A stretch of DNA of 64,000 bases from assembly GCA_012522855.1 (NCBI GenBank), contig JAAYJQ010000014.1, positions 1 to 64,000 of the forward strand, in the 5' to 3' direction. Positions 54,593 through 62,552 of the stretch are shown one piece after another. The notes below the pieces were generated by a model. That model was not told where the DNA came from and did not search any database. It saw nothing but the letters and a program-made list of their open reading frames with translations. Every line of letters begins with the position of its first letter. Within the stretch, counting starts at the first letter, position 1. Made by a program: the position numbers and the translations under genes. This DNA is from Bacteroidales bacterium (lineage in GTDB: Bacteria; Bacteroidota; Bacteroidia; Bacteroidales; UBA932).

Positions 54593-56961
54593 TGCTGAAG
54601 TTTTGGAAAAATATGGATGAAGGCGACCAAGTCAGGCTCGCCAAGATCACGGGCATCGTGGTTGCGTTGTTCGCGGTATTCACTCTCCTTTCCACCGTTT
54701 CCTATCTTTTCACCTGGAAGGCGGATCAAAGTCTGCTGGCCTCTCCGGTCGGGGATCAGTCGGTTGAGGTGAGCAACATCGCCGGCCAGCTCGGCTACCG
54801 CTGGGCCGACTTTCTGGTCCGCAAATGTTTCGGATTGGGCAGCCTGGCGTTGATCATCATCCTTTTTGCCGTCGCGGCGCGTCTCCTGCTGCGCAGGTGG
54901 CGCTATTCCTTGCTGAAAACCATCTTGGTGGCGGTCTCCGGCGCGCTGATCGTTTCCTTCATCCTGGCCTTTGTATCCGATCTCTTCGGAATGGGGAATG
55001 CTTTCGGGGGCGGTCTCGGCGGACAGTGCGGGGAATCCGTCGTCCGATGGTCCGCCAGTCTGGTCGGAGGAATCGTGACCGGACTGATTCTCGCGGCGCT
55101 GGCCGTGCTCTGGCTGCTCATTGTCAGCAAGCCCTTTTCCCGATGGGTGGCGGAACACGGCAAGCCGAAGGTTGAGGAGAAGGAATCGGAGGAGGTCTCT
55201 CCGGCCGAAGAACCCGGTCCTTCCGTCCTGAAACCGAAAGCAGCGCCGGTTCCTGAACCGGACAAGCCCGTTACCGAGCAAGTCTCCATGCCGGACCAGC
55301 CGGTTCCCGGCGCACAGCCGCAGGCGGAGAATGTCCCGTCCCTGGAGATCGAACGAGGGGAGGGACTTTCCACCGAGGTCAAAAAGGAACTGCCCCGGAT
55401 CGACAACCGGGTCGATCTGGCAGACGGAGGCCTTCCGAACTTTAAATTCCCCACCTTGGATCTGCTGGATGACTATGCCACTTCCCGTCAGGATGTATCC
55501 TATGAGGAACTGACCCGAAACAACAACAAGATTCGCGCGACCCTGGAGAATTTCAGGATTTTGGTGAAGGATGTCAAAGCCATCGTGGGACCGACCGTTA
55601 CCCTCTACAAAGTCTATCCCGCTCCCGGCGTCAAGATCGCCGACATCAAACGGCTACAGGATGACATCGGTATCTATTTGCATGCCAAGGGCGTGCGAGT
55701 TGTCGCCCTTGCTGATTCGGTCGGCATCGAAGTCGCCAACGACAAGTCTTCCGTGGTGCCCCTCAAGGCGGTCTTGAACGACGCGGCCTACCGGGAAAGC
55801 AAGGCGGAACTTCCGGTCGCCATCGGCTACACCATCACCCAGAAAGTCAAAGTCTTCGATCTGGCGGATTCTCCGCATCTGCTCATCGCCGGCGCGACAA
55901 GACAGGGCAAATCCGTGGGGCTGAACGTGATCGTGACCTCGTTGCTGTATGCCAAGCACCCCTCCGAACTCAAGTTCGTGTTCATCGACCCGAAGATGGT
56001 CGAGTTCACTGCCTACGAGAATTTGATCAGGCACTATCTCGCCGTCCTTCCGGACGCGCAGGACGAACAGTCCGAGATAGACGCTTCCATCGTCAAACAC
56101 CCCGACAAGGCGGACAAGATCCTCCGCTCCCTCTGTGTGGAAATGAACGATCGGTACACCCTGCTGAACAAGGCTTACGTCAACAACATCAAACTCTACA
56201 ACGACAAATACAAAGACCGAAAGCTTCCGCCCGTTGACGGTCACCGCTTCCTCCCATACCTGGTTGTAGTGATCGACGAATATGCCGATCTCACAATGTC
56301 GGTGGGCGGGGAGTCGAAGAACATCGCTCGGAACATTACCAATTCCATCATCCGACTGGCACAGAAGGGGCGGGCCGCCGGTATTCATATGATCATCGCG
56401 ACCCAGCGCCCTTCCGTGGATGTGATTACAGGCCAGATCAAGGCGAACTTTCCGACCCGGATCGCTTACAGGGTTATCTCTCGCGTGGATTCCCAGACCA
56501 TCCTGGATTCTCCGGGCGCTCAGAACCTGATCGGAAAGGGCGATATGCTCTACTATTCCGGAGTTGAAATGGAACGAATCCAGTGCGCGCTTATCCTCAA
56601 CCCGGAGACGGATCGGATTACCCGTTTCATCGGCGGCCAGCAGGGGCACAAGAAGAGCTACAGCACCCCCTACTATCTACCTGCTCCGGAGTCTTCCGTC
56701 GACGATGTTCCCGGCGCCGTCGATATGAAGAATTTGGATGAACGTTTCGAAGAGGCGGCGCGATTGGTGGTCATGTCCCAGCGGGGCTCCACTTCGGATC
56801 TCCAGCGGCGGTTGGGCATGGGATATGCCAAGGCCGGACGGGTCATGGATCAGTTGGAAGCTGCCGGTGTCGTCGGTCCCCAGGAAGGATCAAAGCCGCG
56901 GCAGGTGCTGATTTCCAGTCTGGATGAACTGGAGAATGTGTTGGCGACCTTCAGAAGCTGA
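54592..56961 (+). CDS. ftsK: DNA translocase FtsK/SpoIIIE
   Basis: Septum-located DNA pump that clears the chromosome terminus at division; 789 residues. Four membrane helices occupy about 15-180, followed by a Pro/Glu-rich linker (to about 270), which is short compared with E. coli. The motor domain has Walker A AGATRQGKSVG and Walker B VVVIDEYADL. The C-terminal gamma winged helix (STSDLQRRLGMGYAKAGRVM) recognises polar DNA sequences. The start overlaps the DUF4290 stop; lolA follows 40 bases downstream. Confidence 0.96.
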   Translation: MLKFWKNMDEGDQVRLAKITGIVVALFAVFTLLSTVSYLFTWKADQSLLASPVGDQSVEVSNIAGQLGYRWADFLVRKCFGLGSLALIIILFAVAARLLLRRWRYSLLKTILVAVSGALIVSFILAFVSDLFGMGNAFGGGLGGQCGESVVRWSASLVGGIVTGLILAALAVLWLLIVSKPFSRWVAEHGKPKVEEKESEEVSPAEEPGPSVLKPKAAPVPEPDKPVTEQVSMPDQPVPGAQPQAENVPSLEIERGEGLSTEVKKELPRIDNRVDLADGGLPNFKFPTLDLLDDYATSRQDVSYEELTRNNNKIRATLENFRILVKDVKAIVGPTVTLYKVYPAPGVKIADIKRLQDDIGIYLHAKGVRVVALADSVGIEVANDKSSVVPLKAVLNDAAYRESKAELPVAIGYTITQKVKVFDLADSPHLLIAGATRQGKSVGLNVIVTSLLYAKHPSELKFVFIDPKMVEFTAYENLIRHYLAVLPDAQDEQSEIDASIVKHPDKADKILRSLCVEMNDRYTLLNKAYVNNIKLYNDKYKDRKLPPVDGHRFLPYLVVVIDEYADLTMSVGGESKNIARNITNSIIRLAQKGRAAGIHMIIATQRPSVDVITGQIKANFPTRIAYRVISRVDSQTILDSPGAQNLIGKGDMLYYSGVEMERIQCALILNPETDRITRFIGGQQGHKKSYSTPYYLPAPESSVDDVPGAVDMKNLDERFEEAARLVVMSQRGSTSDLQRRLGMGYAKAGRVMDQLEAAGVVGPQEGSKPRQVLISSLDELENVLATFRS

Positions 56962-57001
56962 TTCCCGGTTTTTGGCACAACTTCTGCATTTGCAGAAAGG
57001 C

Positions 57002-57646
57002 ATGAAGACGTTTTCCAGAATAGGCCTTCTCGGCATTACGCTCCTGACGCTCTGTTTCACAGCCGAAGCGAAGAGCGACGCGCTCACGGAGTTCATCACC
57101 CGGGTTTCGCAATCCTGCGTTTCCTTCGACTATTCCTATACCCTGAAAAAGGACCGGACGAATCTGAACGGTTCCGGATCCGTGAAGGTGCAGGGCGATT
57201 CTTTTCTGTTGAAGGGAGACGGCCTCGAGGTCTGGTGTGACGGGAAGACCCGCTGGGTCATCGACCGCGTGGCCGAGGAGGCGGTGATCGAACCGGTGGA
57301 TCTGTCCGAGACGGATTTCGCCGCCAATCCCGCTTTGTTGCTTACCGTGGTGGATAAAGCTTTCGACGAGGTTTCAGACGCTACGTCCAAGTTCGGCGAC
57401 AAGATGGCCGACGTCTCAATCCTCAGCCCGCGGGAGGAGGTCCTCGGGCATACGGAGATCACCCAGTTCAAGATGTTTTTCAAAAGCGGCACCAGTGAAC
57501 TGTTGGGCGCCGAACTGAAGCTGAATGACGGCTCCGTTTCCACCTTCACCCTCCGGAATCTGATCTTTTCCGACCAAAAAGAAGCGCCTTTCCGATTCGA
57601 CGAAAAGACGCTGGATGATTCTTATATAATTACCGATCTCCGCTAG
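57002..57646 (+). CDS. lolA: LolA-like outer-membrane lipoprotein carrier
   Basis: Periplasmic chaperone that moves lipoproteins to the outer membrane; 214 residues with a signal peptide ending CFTAEA. The beta-rich LolA fold is suggested by FDYSYTLKKDRTNLNGSGSV, GDGLEVWCDGKTRWVID and NLIFSDQKEAPFRFD. The frame is open to 56924 inside ftsK; the ATG at 57002 starts a normal signal peptide. The order ftsK-lolA is conserved in many bacteria. The stop overlaps the convergent FISUMP gene by 4 bases. Confidence 0.87.
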   Translation: MKTFSRIGLLGITLLTLCFTAEAKSDALTEFITRVSQSCVSFDYSYTLKKDRTNLNGSGSVKVQGDSFLLKGDGLEVWCDGKTRWVIDRVAEEAVIEPVDLSETDFAANPALLLTVVDKAFDEVSDATSKFGDKMADVSILSPREEVLGHTEITQFKMFFKSGTSELLGAELKLNDGSVSTFTLRNLIFSDQKEAPFRFDEKTLDDSYIITDLR

Positions 57647-58641
57647 TCCTTGACGCACCGTACCGACGCGCGGAAGGACACCTGGTCACCATAACTGGCG
57701 AGCACATCCGGTTTGCTGACGTACAGATACCTGTAAACACCGTTCGTTTCGTTGGTGTCGGAAGTCCAGAAAGCCGCGTAATCGTTGCCTCCTTTGAACC
57801 GGACCTTCCCTTCGGCATCGATCGCATAGCCGACCGGAATAATGGACATTCCCGTCTTGTTGGTAATGTTTACGGCCGGCCAGAACTCCCACATCCGCTC
57901 GTCCAGGAATTTCGCGTTTGCCATCAAGGCGCCTGCTGCCCCCTTGAACGCTTCTCCGGCCTGGAAGGTTGCGCCCGTGGCCGCGCTGGCCAAGGCAGCC
58001 CATTCCGCATCGGAGGGTAGATGCCAGCCGGGAGGGCAGGCATTGCTGGCTTCGTCCCACGTGTAGTAGCGGCCGAAGAGGCCGTCCATGACGGGACATC
58101 CTTCAAAGGATGCGCCCGAACCGGAATATGTCAGGTTGGACCGTATCCACACTTTGTCTCCGACGGTTGTCGTGAAGTAGGTTGTTCCGTCGCGGACATC
58201 TGTGAAGGATGGATCGGAGGCGGGGTTGATGCCCAGTCCGGTGATGGTCTTTCCGAGTGCCGGGTCGACAACGTAGAAGGTGCTCAACGCGCTGGCTGTG
58301 TAATAGCCGGCGGCGAACGCGACGCAGCTGACGGAGTAGGGACCGATTTCCGTAGGAGCCGTGAAGGTGAATGTTCCGTCGCCGGGACCGTTCTCAAGCT
58401 TGGTCGTGTCTTTCGCGCTGCTCCAGGAACGTGTCCAGTAGTAGCCTACGCTACCCGTCGGGTTCACGACACCCGAGGGGGTGAGTGAAAGGGGGGAGCC
58501 TCTGCTGACATAAGTCGGCATGGTGAAGTTGAGTGTCCCCGAGAGAGACGCCGAAACGGTGTCATCTTTCTTGTCGTCCTTTTTGCAGGACGCGATCGCA
58601 AGAAACAGGGCGGTTATCGTGAACAGTGTACGGGATTTCAT
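57643..58641 (-). CDS. Lipoprotein with a FISUMP domain
   Basis: A 332-residue lipoprotein from MKSRTLFTITALFLAIASC (lipobox IASC). An N-terminal immunoglobulin-like or PKD-like region (to about 130) precedes a FISUMP domain, seen in KVWIRSNLTYSGSG, GRYYTWDEASNACPPGWHLP, AAFWTSDTNETNGVYRYLYV and the end SFRASVRCVKD. FISUMP domains are common on surface proteins of Fibrobacter and Bacteroidota; their function is not established. Seven extra residues from an upstream ATG at 58662 are possible, but a near-consensus box (GATATTTG, 58667-58674 on the minus strand) makes the inner start more likely. Confidence 0.9.
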   Translation of the reverse strand: MKSRTLFTITALFLAIASCKKDDKKDDTVSASLSGTLNFTMPTYVSRGSPLSLTPSGVVNPTGSVGYYWTRSWSSAKDTTKLENGPGDGTFTFTAPTEIGPYSVSCVAFAAGYYTASALSTFYVVDPALGKTITGLGINPASDPSFTDVRDGTTYFTTTVGDKVWIRSNLTYSGSGASFEGCPVMDGLFGRYYTWDEASNACPPGWHLPSDAEWAALASAATGATFQAGEAFKGAAGALMANAKFLDERMWEFWPAVNITNKTGMSIIPVGYAIDAEGKVRFKGGNDYAAFWTSDTNETNGVYRYLYVSKPDVLASYGDQVSFRASVRCVKD

Positions 58642-58759
58642 AGAGTTCAAAACACGCATCATGTTACAAATATCGGATTATTATCGCAAAATCCGTAATC
58701 TTTCAGCAAAAACCAGTCCAAGGCGGCCTTCATCTCTGCGGAAATGATTAATATTGCAC

Positions 58760-59818
58760 ATGAATATATTCCGACCGCTTCTTCGTTGTCTTTCCGTCCT
58801 GGTTCTTTTGGCGGCTGCGGGATCCTGCATGCCGCGGAATCGATATATCCAGTTCACCGGCTATGCGCAGGGGGGTACATATTCGGTGAAGATCAACCTG
58901 GAAGGGGTTCCCCGTCGGCTTCGCGCGAAGCCCGCCTTGATCCAACAGGAGATCGACGCCATCCTGACCCATATCGACACGACCCTGTCCGGCTACAACA
59001 AAGGTTCCCAGTTGAGCCGGTTCAATACGGGAGAGGCGGTCGTTCCGAACGAGACCTTCCGGGAAGTCTATGCCTTGTCGCGCAAGTTCTACACCGAGAC
59101 CGACGGGGCGTTGGATGTGGCGGCAGGTCCGCTGTTCGACGCCTGGGGCTTTGGTTTCACGACGGATTCTCTTCCCTCCGCCACTGTGGTAGACAGTCTG
59201 CTCGCGGTTTGCGGGATGGACAAACTGGACGAAAACATGCGGTCCAGGGTGCCCGATCTGCATCCGAAACTGAACTTCAATGCGATCGCCCAGGGGTACG
59301 CCTGCGACCGGATCGCTGCCTACCTCCGTTCCATCGGCGTGAAGGACATGCTTGTGAATATCGGGGAAATCTACTGCGACGGCGTCAATCCCTCCGGGGA
59401 ACCCTGGTCGATCGGGATAGACCGCCCCGTGGACGGGAACATGACCCCCGGAGCCGATCTGAACGGCGTCTGGCTGTCTTCCGGCACGGGATGCGGGGTC
59501 GTTACGTCCGGCAACTACCGGAAATACTATGAAAAGGATGGTTTGAAATATTCCCACACGATCGACCCCCGCACCGGCTATCCCGTCTCGCATTCCCTGC
59601 TGAGCGCCACCATCATCGCCCCCTCTTCCGTCGCGGCCGATGCCTACGCTACCTATTGCATGGTGATCGGACTGGAAGCCGCTCGTGATTTCATTCTGTC
59701 ACGGTCGGATCTCGAAGGCTATCTGATCTACGACACCGGAGGGACGGACGCCGGACCGTTCACGTCTTCTGGTTCGATGGCCGAATGGGCCTCTCCGGGA
59801 TTCCGGCTGCGGCAATGA
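58760..59818 (+). CDS. apbE: FAD:protein FMN transferase (ApbE)
   Basis: Attaches FMN to threonines of flavoproteins such as NqrB/NqrC and RnfG/RnfD; 352 residues. It is a lipoprotein (AAAGSC lipobox near residue 22). Core motifs are present: the N-terminal TGYAQGGTYSVKI, DGALDVAAGPLFDAWGFG, NFNAIAQGYACD, and the C-terminal metal-site block SHTIDPRTGYPV with SSVAADAYATYCMV. A TTG two codons upstream is possible. No Nqr or Rnf genes are in the window. Confidence 0.94.
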   Translation: MNIFRPLLRCLSVLVLLAAAGSCMPRNRYIQFTGYAQGGTYSVKINLEGVPRRLRAKPALIQQEIDAILTHIDTTLSGYNKGSQLSRFNTGEAVVPNETFREVYALSRKFYTETDGALDVAAGPLFDAWGFGFTTDSLPSATVVDSLLAVCGMDKLDENMRSRVPDLHPKLNFNAIAQGYACDRIAAYLRSIGVKDMLVNIGEIYCDGVNPSGEPWSIGIDRPVDGNMTPGADLNGVWLSSGTGCGVVTSGNYRKYYEKDGLKYSHTIDPRTGYPVSHSLLSATIIAPSSVAADAYATYCMVIGLEAARDFILSRSDLEGYLIYDTGGTDAGPFTSSGSMAEWASPGFRLRQ

Positions 59819-59902
59819 TATTTCTTTTCCATCGCCCGGTGGCGGATAATTTCCTATAACCGATAGCGAGGAACCACGATAATCAGGATGAGAGATGCCG
59901 GG

Positions 59903-60814
59903 CTAGTTGAGGAGGGAAAGGGCCTGGGGGATGGAAAGGGCGTCGCCGGCTATGAACGCGCCGGAGCGGGTACGGCGCAGGCTGTCCAGGAAGGCTCCGG
60001 AGCCGAGGGCCTCGCCGATGTCGCGGGCGAGGGCGCGGATGTAGGTGCCTTTGCTGCAAACGATGCGAATGTCGGCGCGGGGGAGATCAAGTCCGTCGAG
60101 TTCGATGACGTTGATGCGGGGGTTGGGGCGGAGACCTTCGCCTGCGCATGACGGAGACAATGGGGGAGAAGACGAAATGGAGTCCGGAGAGCCGGCAGCC
60201 GAATAGGTGAGCAGTTCGATTTCAGTGATGGAGATCTTTTGCCGTTGGAGGAGCTCCGCGACCGAATGGTCGAAACCTTCCATCACCTCGGTCTTCTCCT
60301 TGTGAGCGGCTTTATACTGCATTCTGGCAAGCTCATAGGCTCGGATCCCGTCCACGGATTTGGCCGAAAACAGCGGAGCGACCTGTTCCTGCTCCCCGAG
60401 AAAACTCGGCAGAATCGCCCGCAGCCTTTCCGCTGTTACCTCGTCGGTCGGATAGCGGCGGTCAATCTCCTTTTCGCGGTCGTAGGATGGGGTCGTGGCC
60501 CCGAACGTGATTCCGGCTACATATTCTTTCCCCTCGGCCTGCAGCGACTCGGCGCGCCTGGTCGCTTTTCCGATGCACACGAGCAGGACGCCCGTGGCCA
60601 GCGGATCCAAGGTGCCGGCATGGCCGACCTTCAGGTTCTTCTTGCGGAAATGCCTGGCTGCAGCCCATTTGAGTTTGCGGATGACATCCGCCGATGTCCA
60701 TCGGTAAGGCTTGTCGACGGGAAGCAGGATTCCATCGGGGTAGTCCGCGATGGAGTCCGTTAGCCGACTGGATGCCAGAAAATTTCGGTCCGCTATGACG
60801 GGGTGAATTTCCAA
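59903..60814 (-). CDS. truB: tRNA pseudouridine-55 synthase, probable TTG start
   Basis: Makes pseudouridine 55 in the T loop of tRNAs; about 303 residues. The catalytic aspartate is in VGHAGTLDPLATGVLLV. Other motifs are DGILLPVDKPYRWTSADVIR and CSKGTYIRALARDIGEAL. An insertion rich in Ser/Pro (SPDSISSSPPLSPSCAGEG, about 60140-60210) interrupts the second half. No ATG or GTG exists in frame between the rpiB stop and the first conserved block; the TTG at 60814 is the only standard alternative start. It follows rpiB by 14 bases. Confidence 0.9.
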   Translation of the reverse strand: MEIHPVIADRNFLASSRLTDSIADYPDGILLPVDKPYRWTSADVIRKLKWAAARHFRKKNLKVGHAGTLDPLATGVLLVCIGKATRRAESLQAEGKEYVAGITFGATTPSYDREKEIDRRYPTDEVTAERLRAILPSFLGEQEQVAPLFSAKSVDGIRAYELARMQYKAAHKEKTEVMEGFDHSVAELLQRQKISITEIELLTYSAAGSPDSISSSPPLSPSCAGEGLRPNPRINVIELDGLDLPRADIRIVCSKGTYIRALARDIGEALGSGAFLDSLRRTRSGAFIAGDALSIPQALSLLN

Positions 60815-60828
60815 GGGAACGGGAACGA

Positions 60829-61260
60829 TTACCGGGTCGGGATCTTGTTGATGCGGCGCTGATGGCGCCCCCCGTCGAAGGAGGTCGAGAACCAGGTGTT
60901 TACGATCCGCGTGACCATCGCATATGAAATGAAGCGGGCAGGCATTACGAGGATGTTTCCGTCGTTGTGTGCCCGGATCAGCCGCGCCACTTCGCTGTTC
61001 CAGCAGAGTCCGGCCCGGATCCCCCGGTGCTTGTTCAGCGTGATGGCCATGCCGTTTCCGGTGCCGCAAAGCGCGATGCCGCAGTCCACCTGTCCTTGCT
61101 CCACAGCTGAAGCAAGCGGGTGCGCGTAGTCCGGATAATCACAACTCTCGGGACTGTCTGTCCCGAAATCCACCACTTCGAAACCCTTTTTCCGGAGGAG
61201 GGTAATCAATTTGCTCTTGTACTCAAATCCAGCATGATCGCTGGCCATACCGATTTTCAT
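60829..61260 (-). CDS. rpiB: Ribose-5-phosphate isomerase B
   Basis: Interconverts ribose-5-P and ribulose-5-P; 144 residues. RpiB/LacA family features are MKIGMASDHAGFEYK, VDFGTDSPESCDYPDYA, IALCGTGNGMAITLNK and the conserved GIRAGLCWNSEVARLIRAHN. The ATG overlaps the tsaB stop by 4 bases. The longer frame upstream is a shadow of tsaB. Confidence 0.95.
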   Translation of the reverse strand: MKIGMASDHAGFEYKSKLITLLRKKGFEVVDFGTDSPESCDYPDYAHPLASAVEQGQVDCGIALCGTGNGMAITLNKHRGIRAGLCWNSEVARLIRAHNDGNILVMPARFISYAMVTRIVNTWFSTSFDGGRHQRRINKIPTR

Positions 61261-61961
61261 GATAGCTGCTTTGTTAAAAATTTGTTGCTGGTTGTGGCGA
61301 TGAATTCCTTGAGATAGAAGGGCTCGAAGTACGCCAGGTCTTCGAATTTTTTTGCGTGGAAGGCTGTCAACGCGGGACGCAGCATCGCGGCTGCTTCCGG
61401 GCAGCAAGACACGAAATGCGCGTTCGGGCTGTTGATCACCGCCTTGCACTTCTCTGCTCCGTCCCCGATGAAGAGCACCGGGCCTTCGTCCAGTTGACGG
61501 CCGAAAGTCTTCCCGTCCACAACCTGGGAAACCGTCGGCTCGACCTGAACGGCATCCGGCGTGAACACCCCCGTGTAGACCTCCATCCGGCGGGCATCGA
61601 TCATTGGAACGATGTACCGGCAGGAATCGGGGAGCAGGTTTCCGTCCAGAGCCTGCCAGACCAGCGTATCGAGGGTGCCGACGGAGATCAGCGGAAGACG
61701 CGCCCCGAAGCAGAGCCCCTTCGCCGTCGACACGCCCACCCGGAGGCCGGTATAGGATCCGGGCCCCTTGCTCACGCACACCGCGTTGCAATCGTGGACG
61801 GCAAGTCCGCGCTCGTTCAGCACTTCCCGGACGAAAGGGGCCGTAAGGGACGCATGGGCGCGCGGTTCAGAACTCTTTCGGACAGATACGATCCTGCCGT
61901 CTTCGACCAGGGCGACCGAGCAAAGCGCCGTAGAAGTTTCAATGAGGATAATTCTGTCCAT
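61257..61961 (-). CDS. tsaB: tRNA threonylcarbamoyladenosine biosynthesis protein TsaB
   Basis: Non-catalytic partner of TsaD in t6A synthesis; 234 residues with an ASKHA fold. Typical segments are ILIETSTALCSVALVEDGRI at the N-terminus and SKGPGSYTGLRVGVSTAKGL near residue 65. It overlaps rpiB by 4 bases and cvpA by 1 base, so cvpA-tsaB-rpiB-truB are likely one unit. Confidence 0.94.
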   Translation of the reverse strand: MDRIILIETSTALCSVALVEDGRIVSVRKSSEPRAHASLTAPFVREVLNERGLAVHDCNAVCVSKGPGSYTGLRVGVSTAKGLCFGARLPLISVGTLDTLVWQALDGNLLPDSCRYIVPMIDARRMEVYTGVFTPDAVQVEPTVSQVVDGKTFGRQLDEGPVLFIGDGAEKCKAVINSPNAHFVSCCPEAAAMLRPALTAFHAKKFEDLAYFEPFYLKEFIATTSNKFLTKQLS

Positions 61962-62455
61962 TATTTCTTGAATATCAGTTCTTTCATGTAGGGGAACACG
62001 ACATCGGCCACCTCCTTGACAGGCTTGTAAAGTACGGATTTGTCCAAGATCGCCTGCGGCACCAACTCGTACCGCGTGTTCAACGCTTCGAATAGCAGGA
62101 TCACCAGCCCGACCACCAACCCGATCTTGATGATCGAGAAGGCGATTCCCAGCAGTTTGTCCAGCCAGCCAAGCATGACCAGCTTGACCAGTCCCGTGAG
62201 CGCCTTTCCGAGTAGAAGCAGCGCCAGGAAGACCCCGATGAGGATGATGGCGAAGGCGATGACGTGCAGCGCCATGGGCGAGACATCGAGATAGGGCTGC
62301 AGCCAGGCACTGACCGTGGCGGAGAACTTGAACGAGAGCCAGGCCCCCAAGAGCAGAGACAACAGCGCGACCGCCTGCGCGATGAACCCCTTGGATATGC
62401 CGTGAAAAACGGCGGGAACGAACAGCAGGAGAAGGATAATGTCGATTACGCTCAT
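61961..62455 (-). CDS. cvpA: CvpA family membrane protein
   Basis: A 164-residue inner-membrane protein with about four helices (near 3-18, 24-45, 60-90 and 105-125) and the CvpA pattern IDIILLLLFVPAVFHGISKG. In E. coli CvpA affects colicin V export and purF expression; in general its role is unclear. It is the first gene of the minus-strand truB group and is divergent from ileS. Confidence 0.87.
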   Translation of the reverse strand: MSVIDIILLLLFVPAVFHGISKGFIAQAVALLSLLLGAWLSFKFSATVSAWLQPYLDVSPMALHVIAFAIILIGVFLALLLLGKALTGLVKLVMLGWLDKLLGIAFSIIKIGLVVGLVILLFEALNTRYELVPQAILDKSVLYKPVKEVADVVFPYMKELIFKK

Positions 62456-62461
62456 GGTCTA

Positions 62462-62492
62462 TTGTAAGAAAACGCGGAATTGACTATCTTTA
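62462..62492 (+). promoter_or_regulatory. Possible ileS promoter
   Basis: TTG (62462-62464), a 20-base gap and TATCTTTA (62485-62492), seven of eight matches to the -7 box with ideal spacing, 61 bases before the ileS ATG. Confidence 0.5.
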
Positions 62493-62552
62493 CACCTTCA
62501 AATCGGGAATGGTGCAACAGCCAGGTCCGTATGCAAAATTAGGAAGAATATT

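Noticed and set aside
59888-60151. Plus-strand open frame rich in Gly/Ala/Glu
   Set aside because: Shadow of the truB 3' end with no start signal or family features.
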